NCBI GenBank assembly: GCA_024223125.1
Contig: JAAEOP010000143.1
Coordinates: 1-15,891, forward strand
Reading direction: 5' to 3'
Source of the DNA: Chloroflexota bacterium
Lineage (GTDB): Bacteria; Chloroflexota; Anaerolineae; Promineifilales; Promineifilaceae
DNA: 15,891 nt
Shown here piece after piece: positions 7,198 through 14,596 of this stretch. The first letter of the stretch is position 1. Each line of letters opens with the position of its first letter. Below the pieces are notes generated by a model that saw only the letters and a program-made list of their open reading frames with translations, did no database searches and was not told where the DNA came from. The translations under genes and the position numbers were made by a program.

Positions 7198-7219
7198 CTA
7201 CTATTTATGAGGAGGAATA

Positions 7220-8005
7220 ATGAGCTACGAACATATTCTTTTTGACGTACAGGCTGGCACAGCCACCATTACTCTGAACCGCCCCGACAAACTGAATGCG
7301 TTTAATGACCAGATGATTAAAGAAACAACGGCCGCTTTCAAACAATGCGCTCGTGATAAAGAGGTGCGTTGTGTGGTGTTAACGGGCAACGGCCGTGCCT
7401 TTTCGTCCGGCCAGGATTTATTAGATGTAGAAGCGCGTGAAGGTGAATTCTCCATTGGCGACCATTTGCGGCACGGGTATCATCGGCTCATCAAACAGAT
7501 ATTGGCGACCGAAAAACCAATTCTGGGCGCTATCAATGGGATTGCGGCCGGGGCCGGCTGCGGCATTGCTCTTTGTACCGACATTCGTATTGCCAGTGAC
7601 AAAGCCAGCTTTATGTTGGCCTTTAGCCGTGTGGGGTTGGTTCCCGACAGCGGAACTAACTGGTTGCTGCCACGCATTGTCGGTCAGGCGCGTGCTTATG
7701 AAATGGCTGTTACGGCCGATCGAATTTCGGCCGCTAAAGCGTTAGAATGGGGGATTGTCAATCAGGTTGTGCCCCATAACCAGCTACAAGAAAATGTGCA
7801 AGCCTGGGCGCAGCCCATTGCCACCGGCCCTACTCTAGCCTACGGTCTGGCTAAACGGGCTATGAACCGCGCCTGGAATATGAGCCTGGAAGAAGCGCTC
7901 GATTACGAAGCCCATATGCAAGAATTGGCCGCCAACAGCCACGACTTCGGCGAAGGTGTGGCCGCCTTCTTAGAAAAACGGCCGGCCAATTTTCGGGGGG
8001 AATAA
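7220..8005 (+). CDS. Enoyl-CoA hydratase/isomerase (crotonase) family, PaaG-like
   Basis: This 261-residue crotonase-family protein starts at an ATG with GAGGAGG (7209-7215) 4 bases upstream. The N-terminal ITLNRPDKLNAF motif, the first oxyanion-hole loop GRAFSSGQDL (58-67) and the second, INGIAAGAGCGIAL, are clear. SRVGLVPDSGTNWLLPRIVG (Asp143) resembles the VPDSGGTW motif of PaaG, where the aspartate is catalytic; ordinary enoyl-CoA hydratases have glutamates nearby. PaaG isomerises ring-1,2-epoxyphenylacetyl-CoA to an oxepin and also acts on other enoyl-CoAs. A 3-hydroxyacyl-CoA dehydrogenase follows about 600 bases downstream, consistent with a beta-oxidation or phenylacetate-like pathway. 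No ring epoxidase or thiolase lies in this window, so the exact substrate is undecided. Confidence 0.85.
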   Translation: MSYEHILFDVQAGTATITLNRPDKLNAFNDQMIKETTAAFKQCARDKEVRCVVLTGNGRAFSSGQDLLDVEAREGEFSIGDHLRHGYHRLIKQILATEKPILGAINGIAAGAGCGIALCTDIRIASDKASFMLAFSRVGLVPDSGTNWLLPRIVGQARAYEMAVTADRISAAKALEWGIVNQVVPHNQLQENVQAWAQPIATGPTLAYGLAKRAMNRAWNMSLEEALDYEAHMQELAANSHDFGEGVAAFLEKRPANFRGE

Positions 8006-8124
8006 GTACACTTCAGATGAAAATAGCGGAGAGAGCATTCTCAAATGTGACCGGACGGCATCTGAGGATGCCTACTCCTCCAACTCATTTGAAACACAAT
8101 CAATAAATTTGAGGAGGTAATAAT
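8006..8124 (+). promoter_or_regulatory. Intergenic leader with nested inverted repeats before the toxin–antitoxin remnant
   Basis: Several short perfect inverted repeats crowd this gap: CAGATG (8014-8019) with CATCTG (8059-8064), TCAAATG (8041-8047) with CATTTGA (8086-8092), and GAGGA (8064-8068) with TCCTC (8076-8080). The segment CTCCTC (8075-8080) can also pair with GAGGAG (8111-8116), the ribosome-binding site of the antitoxin. Autoregulated toxin–antitoxin operons commonly have palindromic operators here, but no specific binding site is assigned. Confidence 0.35.
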
Positions 8125-8406
8125 ATGAAAGAAACAGCGTTTGAAGTGCGTATCCCCAGTTCATTGCTGGAATTTGGCTTTGATCAAAGGAAAATTCAAC
8201 GCTATATAACGCAATAGCTCATTTTTTCCTTATTTACCGAAGGGCATATTTCTTCTGGTAAAGTGGCTCAATTGCTCAACATCTTGTGCATTGAATTCCT
8301 CACTTTGCTTCGCGAAAACAACATTGCCTATATTGATTATTCGGCCGCAGAATTGGAAGAAGAATATCGGGTTGTTGACACGCTTCAAATAGATTCGTCC
8401 TTATGA
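8125..8406 (+). pseudogene. UPF0175-family antitoxin with in-frame amber codon
   Basis: The ATG at 8125 follows GAGGAGG (8111-8117) with ideal 7-base spacing. The frame reads METAFEV-type antitoxin sequence (MKETAFEVRIPSSLLEFGF) and meets TAG at 8215-8217 (codon 31). It then continues in the same frame for 62 codons to TGA at 8404-8406, with typical UPF0175 sequence: LFTEGHISSGKVAQLLN, then IEFLTLLRENNIAYIDYS and AAELEEEY. From memory of the family, tryptophan is usual at the TAG position (TGG to TAG). The family encodes small antitoxins often paired with DUF3368 toxins, and a DUF3368 fragment follows directly. One nonsense substitution in an otherwise intact frame suggests recent inactivation; readthrough or suppression cannot be excluded. 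Confidence 0.75.
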
Positions 8407-8554
8407 AATTGGAACGGTTGGGATTTTACTCAAGGCAAAACAAATGGGGCTGATACCGCAAATTCGAGAAGACCTGGAAAAATTACGACAGGAGGGCTTT
8501 AGCATTAGCCAACCTGTCATAAATTCAGTTTTGCAACAAGCTGGCGAAATCTAA
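8393..8554 (+). pseudogene. C-terminal remnant of a DUF3368 (PIN-like) toxin
   Basis: From about 8411 the frame reads GTVGILLKAKQMGLIPQIRE, then DLEKLRQEGFSISQPVINSV and LQQAGEI, ending at TAA 8552-8554. This matches the C-terminal end of DUF3368 proteins, a PIN-domain-like toxin family usually encoded just after UPF0175 antitoxins. The N-terminal ~100 residues, which carry the acidic nuclease residues, are missing. In-frame sequence upstream is open only to 8393 and overlaps the antitoxin end. The likely history is an internal deletion joining the antitoxin stop region to the toxin's 3' end. No start codon serves it, so it is a dead remnant. Confidence 0.7.
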
Positions 8555-8598
8555 TCTTGGACGATGACGAATATTTACGGGGTTGGAAAGGGAAATTT

Positions 8599-9450
8599 AT
8601 GTTGGGAAAAATAGCAGTTATTGGCGCGGGAACGATGGGAGCCGGAATTGCTCAAGTATCAGCGTTGGCGGGGTATGGGGTGGTTTTGTATGACATTAGT
8701 CAGGATGTGTTGGATGGGTCATTGGCCCGGATGCAGGTTTCAATTGATAAGGGGGTGGCGCGGGGTAAAACGGAACCGGACACGGCCGCAAAAGCCAAAA
8801 CCGCCATCATCCTGACAACATCGTTGGCGGAAGCGGCACAAGCTGACCTGGTAATTGAAGCGGCCCCAGAGAAGATTGAACTGAAGCGGCAAATTTTTGG
8901 GGAACTGGCCACGGCCGCGGCCGACCACACTATTCTAGCCAGCAACACCTCCAGTTTGAGCGTTAATGTACTGGCGGCGGCCGCGCAGCGGCCGTCCCAA
9001 TTCATCGGCCTGCACTTTTTTAACCCGGCCCACATTATGAAGCTGGTAGAAGTGATTCGAGGCGACGAGACGAGTCAGGAAACGTTGCAAACGGCATGGG
9101 CTTATGTGGAGAGTTTGGGCAAAACGGCCGTCCTTTGCAAAGATACGCCCGCTTTTATTGTGAACCGGGTGGCTCGGCCGTTTTACAGCGAAGCATTCCG
9201 GCTGTTGGGTGAAGAAGCGGCCGATGTAGCCACCATTGACAATCTGCTTAAATCATTGGGCTTTCGGATGGGGCCGTTTGAACTGATTGATCTCATCGGT
9301 AGTGATGTGAACTTTGCCGTCACTCAATCTGTTTACAATGCTTATTTCCACGAACCCAAATACCGGCCTCATCCTATTCAACAACGCATGGTGGAAAGCG
9401 GCCGTTTGGGTCGCAAAGCAGGTAAAGGATTTTATGAATATAATTTATAG
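8599..9450 (+). CDS. 3-hydroxyacyl-CoA dehydrogenase (Hbd/PaaH type)
   Basis: I start the gene at ATG 8599, preceded by AAGGGA (8588-8593), instead of an upstream in-frame TTG at 8557. This gives 283 residues, the usual length of single-domain 3-hydroxybutyryl-CoA dehydrogenases. The N-terminus has the NAD-binding GAGTMGAGIA (9-18). SNTSS (115-119), the catalytic His139 in LHFFNP, Glu151 in MKLVEV, and Asn189 in TPAFIVNR form the known active site. The C-terminal GPFELIDLIGSDVN and GRLGRKAGKGFYEY blocks complete the family pattern. The enzyme oxidises L-3-hydroxyacyl-CoA to 3-oxoacyl-CoA with NAD+, or the reverse in butyrate synthesis. With the PaaG-like gene upstream, a PaaH-like role in beta-oxidation or phenylacetate degradation is plausible. 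Confidence 0.92.
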   Translation: MLGKIAVIGAGTMGAGIAQVSALAGYGVVLYDISQDVLDGSLARMQVSIDKGVARGKTEPDTAAKAKTAIILTTSLAEAAQADLVIEAAPEKIELKRQIFGELATAAADHTILASNTSSLSVNVLAAAAQRPSQFIGLHFFNPAHIMKLVEVIRGDETSQETLQTAWAYVESLGKTAVLCKDTPAFIVNRVARPFYSEAFRLLGEEAADVATIDNLLKSLGFRMGPFELIDLIGSDVNFAVTQSVYNAYFHEPKYRPHPIQQRMVESGRLGRKAGKGFYEYNL

Positions 9451-9678
9451 ACACCCTGACCGTAAGATTTCTACGCTTACATAAATCTTAACCGTAGGGT
9501 TCAACACAGCTTCATAGCACTCTCCAAAAATATAAAATGTGATGTTAAGCGGCCATTTACAAAATAAGGGCTTTGCTCAGGAATTGGCGTATAAGCTCCA
9601 GGTAGTCGTTTGGTTAGAAAAATAGTAAGTTAATTCTGAACAACTAAGCCCATATTTAGAAGTAGAGGAAATTGCTAG
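9451..9678 (+). other. Intergenic region with an imperfect hairpin
   Basis: Just past the dehydrogenase stop, TAAGATTT (9463-9470) pairs perfectly with AAATCTTA (9483-9490), and flanking ACCCT (9453-9457) with AGGGT (9496-9500) can extend the stem around an internal loop. No T-tract follows, so it is at best a weak terminator or an mRNA-stabilising structure. The rest is AT-rich and should hold the promoter of the receiver–ATPase gene; TATAAA near 9530 is a weak -10 candidate. No gene is seen. Confidence 0.4.
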
Positions 9679-11013
9679 ATGCGCGAAAATGCACGTATTT
9701 TGATAATTGATGATGATTTAGATCTCCTGCAAATGATGGGGATCATTTTGGAAAAAGCTGGCTTTAAGGTAGATAAAGCGGATGATGGCAATGTGGGTAT
9801 ACGTCTGGCGGAGCAGGTAAATCCCGACCTGATTATTTTAGATGTGATGATGCCTCGCATGAGTGGCTTAGATGTTTGTCGTCAGTTACGCGCCAAACAG
9901 GAAACTCACCAAATCCCCATCATCATGTTAAGCGCTTTGGGTGAGGTGGCTGATAAAGTTAGTGGGTTTGCTATGGGGGCCGATGATTATATCTCTAAAC
10001 CGGTAGATTCTCAGGAATTAGTCATGCGAATTTATGCCTTGTTGAACCGGGCGCAAATGGCTCGCGCTGGGATGGCGAGGGTTATTTCTTGTGTGGGGGC
10101 GAAAGGGGGCGTGGGCACGACGACTGTGGCTACAAACGTGGCCGCCCGGTTAGCGCACCAGAATTATCGGGTGGTGTTGGTAGAGTTACGGCCGTCTGGC
10201 GGCATATTGCATCGTCTCTTGCGTTTCAAATCTAAACCGCAAAGTTTCAATTCATTACTGGCGCTTGATCCGGACCACATTAAACGACCAGAAGTGGAAC
10301 GCTGTCTTTCAGCCCATTCGTCCGGGTTGAACTTGTTATTAGCCCCAGTACAATATAACAACCCCTTAACAACGGAGCATGTTGAAGCTATTTTTGATGT
10401 CTTAACAATCAATGCCGATTATATCATTTTTGACCTACCCGCCGATCTGGACGTTAACCCTAGCTACCGACGCGCGTTGGAACTTTCTGATCAGGTTGTT
10501 TTGGTTACTGAACCGGAATGGTCGGCCGTGGAATGTACGGCCGCTCAGGTGAAATTGTTTCAGCAGTGGGGCATTAAAGAACGGACAAAAGTCGCCGTTG
10601 TTGAGCGTGCTCCGCTGCCCTCAAGTTTAAGTGAGGTCGAAATTGAAAATCGCATTGGTTTAGGCAAAAAGATTGATCCGGAACAAGAACGTTGGCAGCA
10701 ACCCAGCTTCCTCGTTGGCAAAGAGAAGCATCGTGGCGTGGTGTGCATTATTCCTACGGCCGCTGAATTGTTTCATGAGACTGCCCGTGAACGTGTACCT
10801 TTGATGCTGGTGGATCCAAACTCTAAACCGGCTCATGCCTTACTTGATCTGGTAGATGTTTTGACCGAAAAAGATGCCTTTTCCCCTCGTATACCCAATC
10901 AGCCAGGTATGAAAAATGGGTTAACGCCCCGTTCCAAAGAGCCGAAACCAGAAAAAAGCAAAGTTAAAGAGACCAAACAAAAAGAGCCAAAAGTAGATGT
11001 GTCTGCATCGTAA
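9679..11013 (+). CDS. Receiver domain fused to a MinD/CpaE-like P-loop ATPase
   Basis: The 444-residue product starts at ATG 9679, with AGAGGA (9664-9669) upstream. Residues 5-120 are a response-regulator receiver domain: acidic Asp11-13, phospho-acceptor Asp55 in LDVMMP, Ser85 and Lys107 in SKP. Residues 133-400 are a MinD/ParA-type domain, with the deviant Walker A AKGGVGTTT (141-149, Lys142) and Walker B-like IIFDLPADLD (Asp252). The position where MinD-type ATPases have a DxD after the second strand reads VELRPSGG (Glu169, Arg171), so hydrolysis may be altered. A lysine/glutamate-rich, probably disordered tail (about 412-444) ends the protein. This layout resembles CpaE/TadZ proteins that localise type IV pilus assembly, but no pilus gene is adjacent. 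An MscS channel follows 47 bases later. Confidence 0.85.
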   Translation: MRENARILIIDDDLDLLQMMGIILEKAGFKVDKADDGNVGIRLAEQVNPDLIILDVMMPRMSGLDVCRQLRAKQETHQIPIIMLSALGEVADKVSGFAMGADDYISKPVDSQELVMRIYALLNRAQMARAGMARVISCVGAKGGVGTTTVATNVAARLAHQNYRVVLVELRPSGGILHRLLRFKSKPQSFNSLLALDPDHIKRPEVERCLSAHSSGLNLLLAPVQYNNPLTTEHVEAIFDVLTINADYIIFDLPADLDVNPSYRRALELSDQVVLVTEPEWSAVECTAAQVKLFQQWGIKERTKVAVVERAPLPSSLSEVEIENRIGLGKKIDPEQERWQQPSFLVGKEKHRGVVCIIPTAAELFHETARERVPLMLVDPNSKPAHALLDLVDVLTEKDAFSPRIPNQPGMKNGLTPRSKEPKPEKSKVKETKQKEPKVDVSAS

Positions 11014-11032
11014 ATCGAACTGTTAGTTCGAT
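11014..11032 (+). other. Perfect short hairpin after the receiver–ATPase gene
   Basis: ATCGAAC (11014-11020) and GTTCGAT (11026-11032) are perfect 7-base complements around a 5-base loop, directly after the TAA stop. The next bases (CCCCGCATTTTGG) are a poor T-tract, so it is a weak terminator at best. It also lies about 15 bases upstream of the possible -10 box of the channel gene, where it could act as an operator. Confidence 0.4.
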
Positions 11033-11047
11033 CCCCGCATTTTGGTA

Positions 11048-11053
11048 TACAAT
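11048..11053 (+). promoter_or_regulatory. Possible -10 box giving a leaderless channel mRNA
   Basis: TACAAT at 11048-11053 (within TATACAAT) ends 7 bases before the ATG at 11061, the distance expected if transcription begins at the start codon. The sequence between them has no SD. A -35 is not evident at the usual distance. Confidence 0.3.
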
Positions 11054-11060
11054 TATCCCC

Positions 11061-11921
11061 ATGAATGAAGAATTCAATAGATTTTGGTTGTGGTTGCAAA
11101 AAAGCGGTGTAACGATTCTGCTGATTTTGGTGGGAGCGGTCATTGCTTATTTTATTTGGGAATGGGTTATCCGCCTGATTGTGCGCCGGATTCAAGCGCT
11201 GGATGATATTGATGGCAGCGAGATGGACAAGCGTACAGAAACGATTGGGAATGTGCTGCACAGCGCTGGTATTGTGGTTGTTTTGGCAACAGCCATCTTA
11301 ATGATCTTGCCAGAATTAGGTATCAATATCACTCCTATTCTGGCTAGTGTGGGGATTGTTGGTTTGGCAGCTGGCTTGGGGGCACAAACATTGGTTAAAG
11401 ATATGATCAGCGGTATGTTTATTCTCATTGAAAATCAGTATACCGTTGGTGATGTGGTGGAGATAAATGGGGTGACGGGACCTGTAGAAGGTATTACGTT
11501 GCGGGTAACGATGGTGCGTGATTTGACGGGCACACTGCATACTATTCCCATGGGGGAAATCCGCAAAGTGGCTAATAAAACGCGGGACTGGTCGCGGGCT
11601 GTTGTGGATGTGAGCATTACGTATGACGAAGAGGTGGACACGGCCGTGCGTGTTTTGGAAGGTATTACGGCCGTGTTGCAAACCGAACCTCAATTTCAGG
11701 ACCAACTATTAGAGGAAGCAGTCGTCACTGGTATTGAAGGGTTAGATGATTGGGCTGTGCGGCTGCGGGTCATGGTTAAAACAGTTCCCGGCGTACAGTG
11801 GAATGTACAACGCTGGCTGCGCCGTCAAATTCGGGATGAGTTTGCCCAACAGAAAATCGAACTAGCTTTTCCCCGCCAGGACGTGATGATTGTCAACGCG
11901 GCCGATATGAATACTCCCTAA
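11061..11921 (+). CDS. MscS-family small-conductance mechanosensitive channel
   Basis: The 286-residue product has three hydrophobic segments, at about 16-41, 70-88 and 92-122. The third is the glycine/alanine-rich pore helix with GLAAGLGAQTLVKDMISG (101-118), followed by the beta domain typical of MscS: FILIENQYTVGDVVEI, then VEGITLRVTMVRDLTGTLHTIPMG and the C-terminal alpha/beta cage domain. It is an inner-membrane channel that releases solutes on osmotic downshock and works as a heptamer in the family. No SD precedes the ATG, so translation may be leaderless. The length fits the short MscS class. It may be transcribed with the receiver–ATPase gene or from its own promoter. Confidence 0.92.
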   Translation: MNEEFNRFWLWLQKSGVTILLILVGAVIAYFIWEWVIRLIVRRIQALDDIDGSEMDKRTETIGNVLHSAGIVVVLATAILMILPELGINITPILASVGIVGLAAGLGAQTLVKDMISGMFILIENQYTVGDVVEINGVTGPVEGITLRVTMVRDLTGTLHTIPMGEIRKVANKTRDWSRAVVDVSITYDEEVDTAVRVLEGITAVLQTEPQFQDQLLEEAVVTGIEGLDDWAVRLRVMVKTVPGVQWNVQRWLRRQIRDEFAQQKIELAFPRQDVMIVNAADMNTP

Positions 11922-11997
11922 TTTTTGCCGAGAATCCTTAGTAACTTGCTCAAACTCAGTTAAAATCTTGCCCATAATCTCAAAATTGGAGAAGAAC

Positions 11998-14469
11998 ATG
12001 AAATTGGAAACCTTCATTGTACTCATTCTGGCCGTATTGCTGCTGGCAGCTTGTAATGACCCAGATCCCACGCCCTCGCCGCCGCTAGACACGGCCACTT
12101 CGGTTTCGCTCAGTACAGGTGTCCCCACCACAAAACCATCGACCACACCAGAACCAACTGCGGAGCCAACAGCTGTGCCTTCACCCGAACCCGAACCTAC
12201 AGAAACGCCAACGGAAACGGCCGCAGAAGAACCAACCCCCGAAAACATGGCCCCCATCATAAACGACGAAGGCGGCCCCGTTTCCATCACCGGTATTGTC
12301 AGTTACACCAATCCATTTTTCACCCTGGGTGTAGCCTCACCACTGGTTATTTTGGAAGACCAGGCTGGCTTTGTAGACCGAGATGAAAGCTATATCTTCC
12401 CCGTCGAATCCCAAACCCTCGGCCAGCTAACCTCCGATTTTTACACCTCCCCCTTCTCCTATTCCGTCGCTCTGCCCATCGAGCCAAAAGGAGCCTTCCG
12501 AGATGTGGATTTTGATGATTATGAGGAGCAGGGGGTCCAGGTATTTGCCATCGCTTATTGGAACAATACTTTTGGCGACCCTTTCCTGGAAGAACGCGAC
12601 CTGGGCGGCGGCGGTTGGTCAACGGCGTATGCGTCCACCGTCACCAGCACGGATCCGGAACAGGAGCGAGAGATTATCGGCGGCCGTCTGCTAGTTTACA
12701 CTCAAGATGATCAACAAGAATTCCCCCTTACTTTTGGCCCCGATGGTCAATTGTTTACAGGCGACGAGGAAATGGTCACGTTGCCCGCAGGATACACCAT
12801 TGTCAGTTTAGACAGCGATCCCTTTACCTTTGACCGCAGCCGGGAGCAGCACATTGATCTGTTGGAGCCGGAAGGGGCCGCGCTGGTAGATTACTCCGAT
12901 TTGAGCTACACAGAAGCATTTGACGGGTTGATTGATCAGCTGGAACGGGAATATGCTTTTAGTGAGTATAAGGGGATTGATTGGGACGCGCTGCGAACGG
13001 AACTGCGCCCCCGTTTTGAAGAGGCGGACGCCAATGAAGATGCGTTGGCTTACCGTCGCGCATTACGTGATTTGGCCTGGAGTATTCCTGACGGGCATGT
13101 GTCTGGCCCCTTTGTGCAAGAAGATTTCCGGGGAGCAGCGATTGGCGGTATTGGCATGGCGCTGCGGGAATTGGACGCCGGCCGTGTCTTGGTCGTATTC
13201 TTGGCCGAAGATGCCCCAGCGGCCGATGCCGGTATTGAACTAGGCGCGGAAATCAAGGCCATTGACGGTCTACCTATCAGCGAACACATCAACCAAACCG
13301 TCTCCTATTTTGGGCCTTACAGCACTGCCCACAATGAACGGCTAGACAAACTCCTCTTTTCCACCCGCTTTCCCATTGGCACGGCCGTGAGTGTCACCTA
13401 CCAAAACCCAGATGGCGCCGAGCAAACGGCAGACCTGATCGCCAGCTCAGAAATAGAGACGTTTGATTATTGGTTTGAAGAAGACGGCCGTACCGGTTAT
13501 GAGCTTCCGGTTGAATTTGAGCTGCTGGATGAGGGTATCGGCTACGTGCAAATTTTCAGCTTCTCCGACAACGATTTGCTGACTGTGCAATTGTGGGAAC
13601 GGATGATCCGCGAATTTAGCGAGGCGGATGTACCAGCCATTATCGTGGATATGCGCCAAAATGGGGGCGGTCGTGGCTTCCTGGCTGACTCGATGGCTGC
13701 TTACTTCTTTGATGAGGCGTTGGTGTTGGGCAATGCGGCCAACTACGATCGGGATCGGGGCGAGTTTTATATGGATGAGGAAGACCCCCAGGAATTTATT
13801 TTGCCACCCGATGTAACCTTGCGCTACGATGGGGATGTGGTGGTGTTGGTGGGGCCAGATTGTGCCAGCGCTTGTGAATTTTTCTCTTTTGATATGACCT
13901 TGAATGATCGGGCGACCATCATCGGCCAATATCCGACGGCCGGGTTGGGCGGTTCTGTTGATGAAGTAAAAATGCCCGAAGATGAGGATTTCCGCTTTAC
14001 GCAAGGCCGGGCGGTAGACCCGGATGGGAATATCCATATTGAAGGGATTGGGGTTGTGCCCCAGGTAGATGTGCCGGTGAATGAAACGGCCGTCCTCGGC
14101 GATGGCGATCCGGTTTTAGAGACAGCTATTCGTTTTTTGATTGGTGAAGCAACGGAAGGGGGACCGCTGGCGTTGGGAGATGAAATTATGGGGACGGTGT
14201 CGGCTAACGGCCGTATTCAACACGAAGCCACTATTCCCGCTAACGTTATTGTCAGCATCGTCCTGGAAAGCGCCACCAACGGCGAAAACATCATCCTGCG
14301 CGTAGTAGACGCTTCCGGTGAAGAATTGGCCGTTACCGACCCAGACGAAATCACCGGCTTTGTAGGTATTGAATTTGACGAAGATGTCAGCTTCATTCTG
14401 GAAGTCAGCGCGGAGAATAGCGACGCAACGGTGGATTACACGTTGAGTTTGCTTGAAGGGGAGCCATAA
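11998..14469 (+). CDS. Lipoprotein S41 (tail-specific/tricorn-like) peptidase-like protein
   Basis: I start at ATG 11998 (GGAG at 11988-11991 upstream) rather than an in-frame TTG at 11968; this exposes a lipoprotein signal with lipobox LAAC (Cys19). A Thr/Pro/Glu-rich linker (~20-80) and an unrecognised beta-rich region (~85-300) follow. Then come the S41 helical part with DGHVSG (His367), a PDZ-like stretch (~382-450) and the protease core. In the core, IIVDMRQNGGG (548-558) precedes the putative nucleophile Ser624 in DCASACEF and GQYPTAGLGGS. The lysine of the Ser/Lys dyad in CtpA/Tsp (FGKGT) is not present at the matching position, so a Ser-His type mechanism as in tricorn-like S41, or loss of activity, must be considered. 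The last ~100 residues resemble a PPC-type beta domain. The 823-residue protein should be anchored outside the cytoplasmic membrane. Confidence 0.8.
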   Translation: MKLETFIVLILAVLLLAACNDPDPTPSPPLDTATSVSLSTGVPTTKPSTTPEPTAEPTAVPSPEPEPTETPTETAAEEPTPENMAPIINDEGGPVSITGIVSYTNPFFTLGVASPLVILEDQAGFVDRDESYIFPVESQTLGQLTSDFYTSPFSYSVALPIEPKGAFRDVDFDDYEEQGVQVFAIAYWNNTFGDPFLEERDLGGGGWSTAYASTVTSTDPEQEREIIGGRLLVYTQDDQQEFPLTFGPDGQLFTGDEEMVTLPAGYTIVSLDSDPFTFDRSREQHIDLLEPEGAALVDYSDLSYTEAFDGLIDQLEREYAFSEYKGIDWDALRTELRPRFEEADANEDALAYRRALRDLAWSIPDGHVSGPFVQEDFRGAAIGGIGMALRELDAGRVLVVFLAEDAPAADAGIELGAEIKAIDGLPISEHINQTVSYFGPYSTAHNERLDKLLFSTRFPIGTAVSVTYQNPDGAEQTADLIASSEIETFDYWFEEDGRTGYELPVEFELLDEGIGYVQIFSFSDNDLLTVQLWERMIREFSEADVPAIIVDMRQNGGGRGFLADSMAAYFFDEALVLGNAANYDRDRGEFYMDEEDPQEFILPPDVTLRYDGDVVVLVGPDCASACEFFSFDMTLNDRATIIGQYPTAGLGGSVDEVKMPEDEDFRFTQGRAVDPDGNIHIEGIGVVPQVDVPVNETAVLGDGDPVLETAIRFLIGEATEGGPLALGDEIMGTVSANGRIQHEATIPANVIVSIVLESATNGENIILRVVDASGEELAVTDPDEITGFVGIEFDEDVSFILEVSAENSDATVDYTLSLLEGEP

Positions 14470-14553
14470 ACCGTTGACGGATGACGAACGACCCAGATGT
14501 TTAGTTTTCCAATCAACTTGTCATAATCAAGCTAAAATCAATATTTCACCCTC

Positions 14554-14585
14554 AAAACAGCCCGAAATCAGGCCGTTTTGTTCTT
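14554..14585 (+). terminator. Intrinsic terminator candidate after the S41 gene
   Basis: AAAACAGCC (14554-14562) pairs with GGCCGTTTT (14571-14579) with one A-C mismatch, around an 8-base loop, and T-rich sequence follows (GTTCTTTG). It lies 85 bases after the peptidase stop and just before the convergent transposase remnant, so it may serve both directions. Confidence 0.5.
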
Positions 14586-14596
14586 TGTTGTATGCC

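Noticed and set aside
8403..8453. ATG at 8403 overlapping the antitoxin stop as a toxin start
   Set aside because: This frame ends after 16 codons and is out of frame with the DUF3368-like sequence, so it cannot be the toxin's real start.
8557..8598. TTG at 8557 as start of the 3-hydroxyacyl-CoA dehydrogenase
   Set aside because: The ATG at 8599 has an SD and places the NAD-binding glycine motif at the usual residue 9; the extra 14 residues are not typical.
11968..11997. TTG at 11968 as start of the S41 lipoprotein
   Set aside because: It would place a charged stretch before the signal peptide, whereas ATG 11998 has an SD and gives a normal lipoprotein signal.
11862..12622. Reverse-strand frames opposite the S41 gene 5' region, one rich in Gly/Ser/Val
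   Set aside because: They mirror the repetitive Pro/Thr/Glu linker of the real gene and have no independent support.
13447..14037. 196-codon reverse-strand frame inside the S41 gene
   Set aside because: It is antisense to the conserved protease core and shows no recognisable domain.
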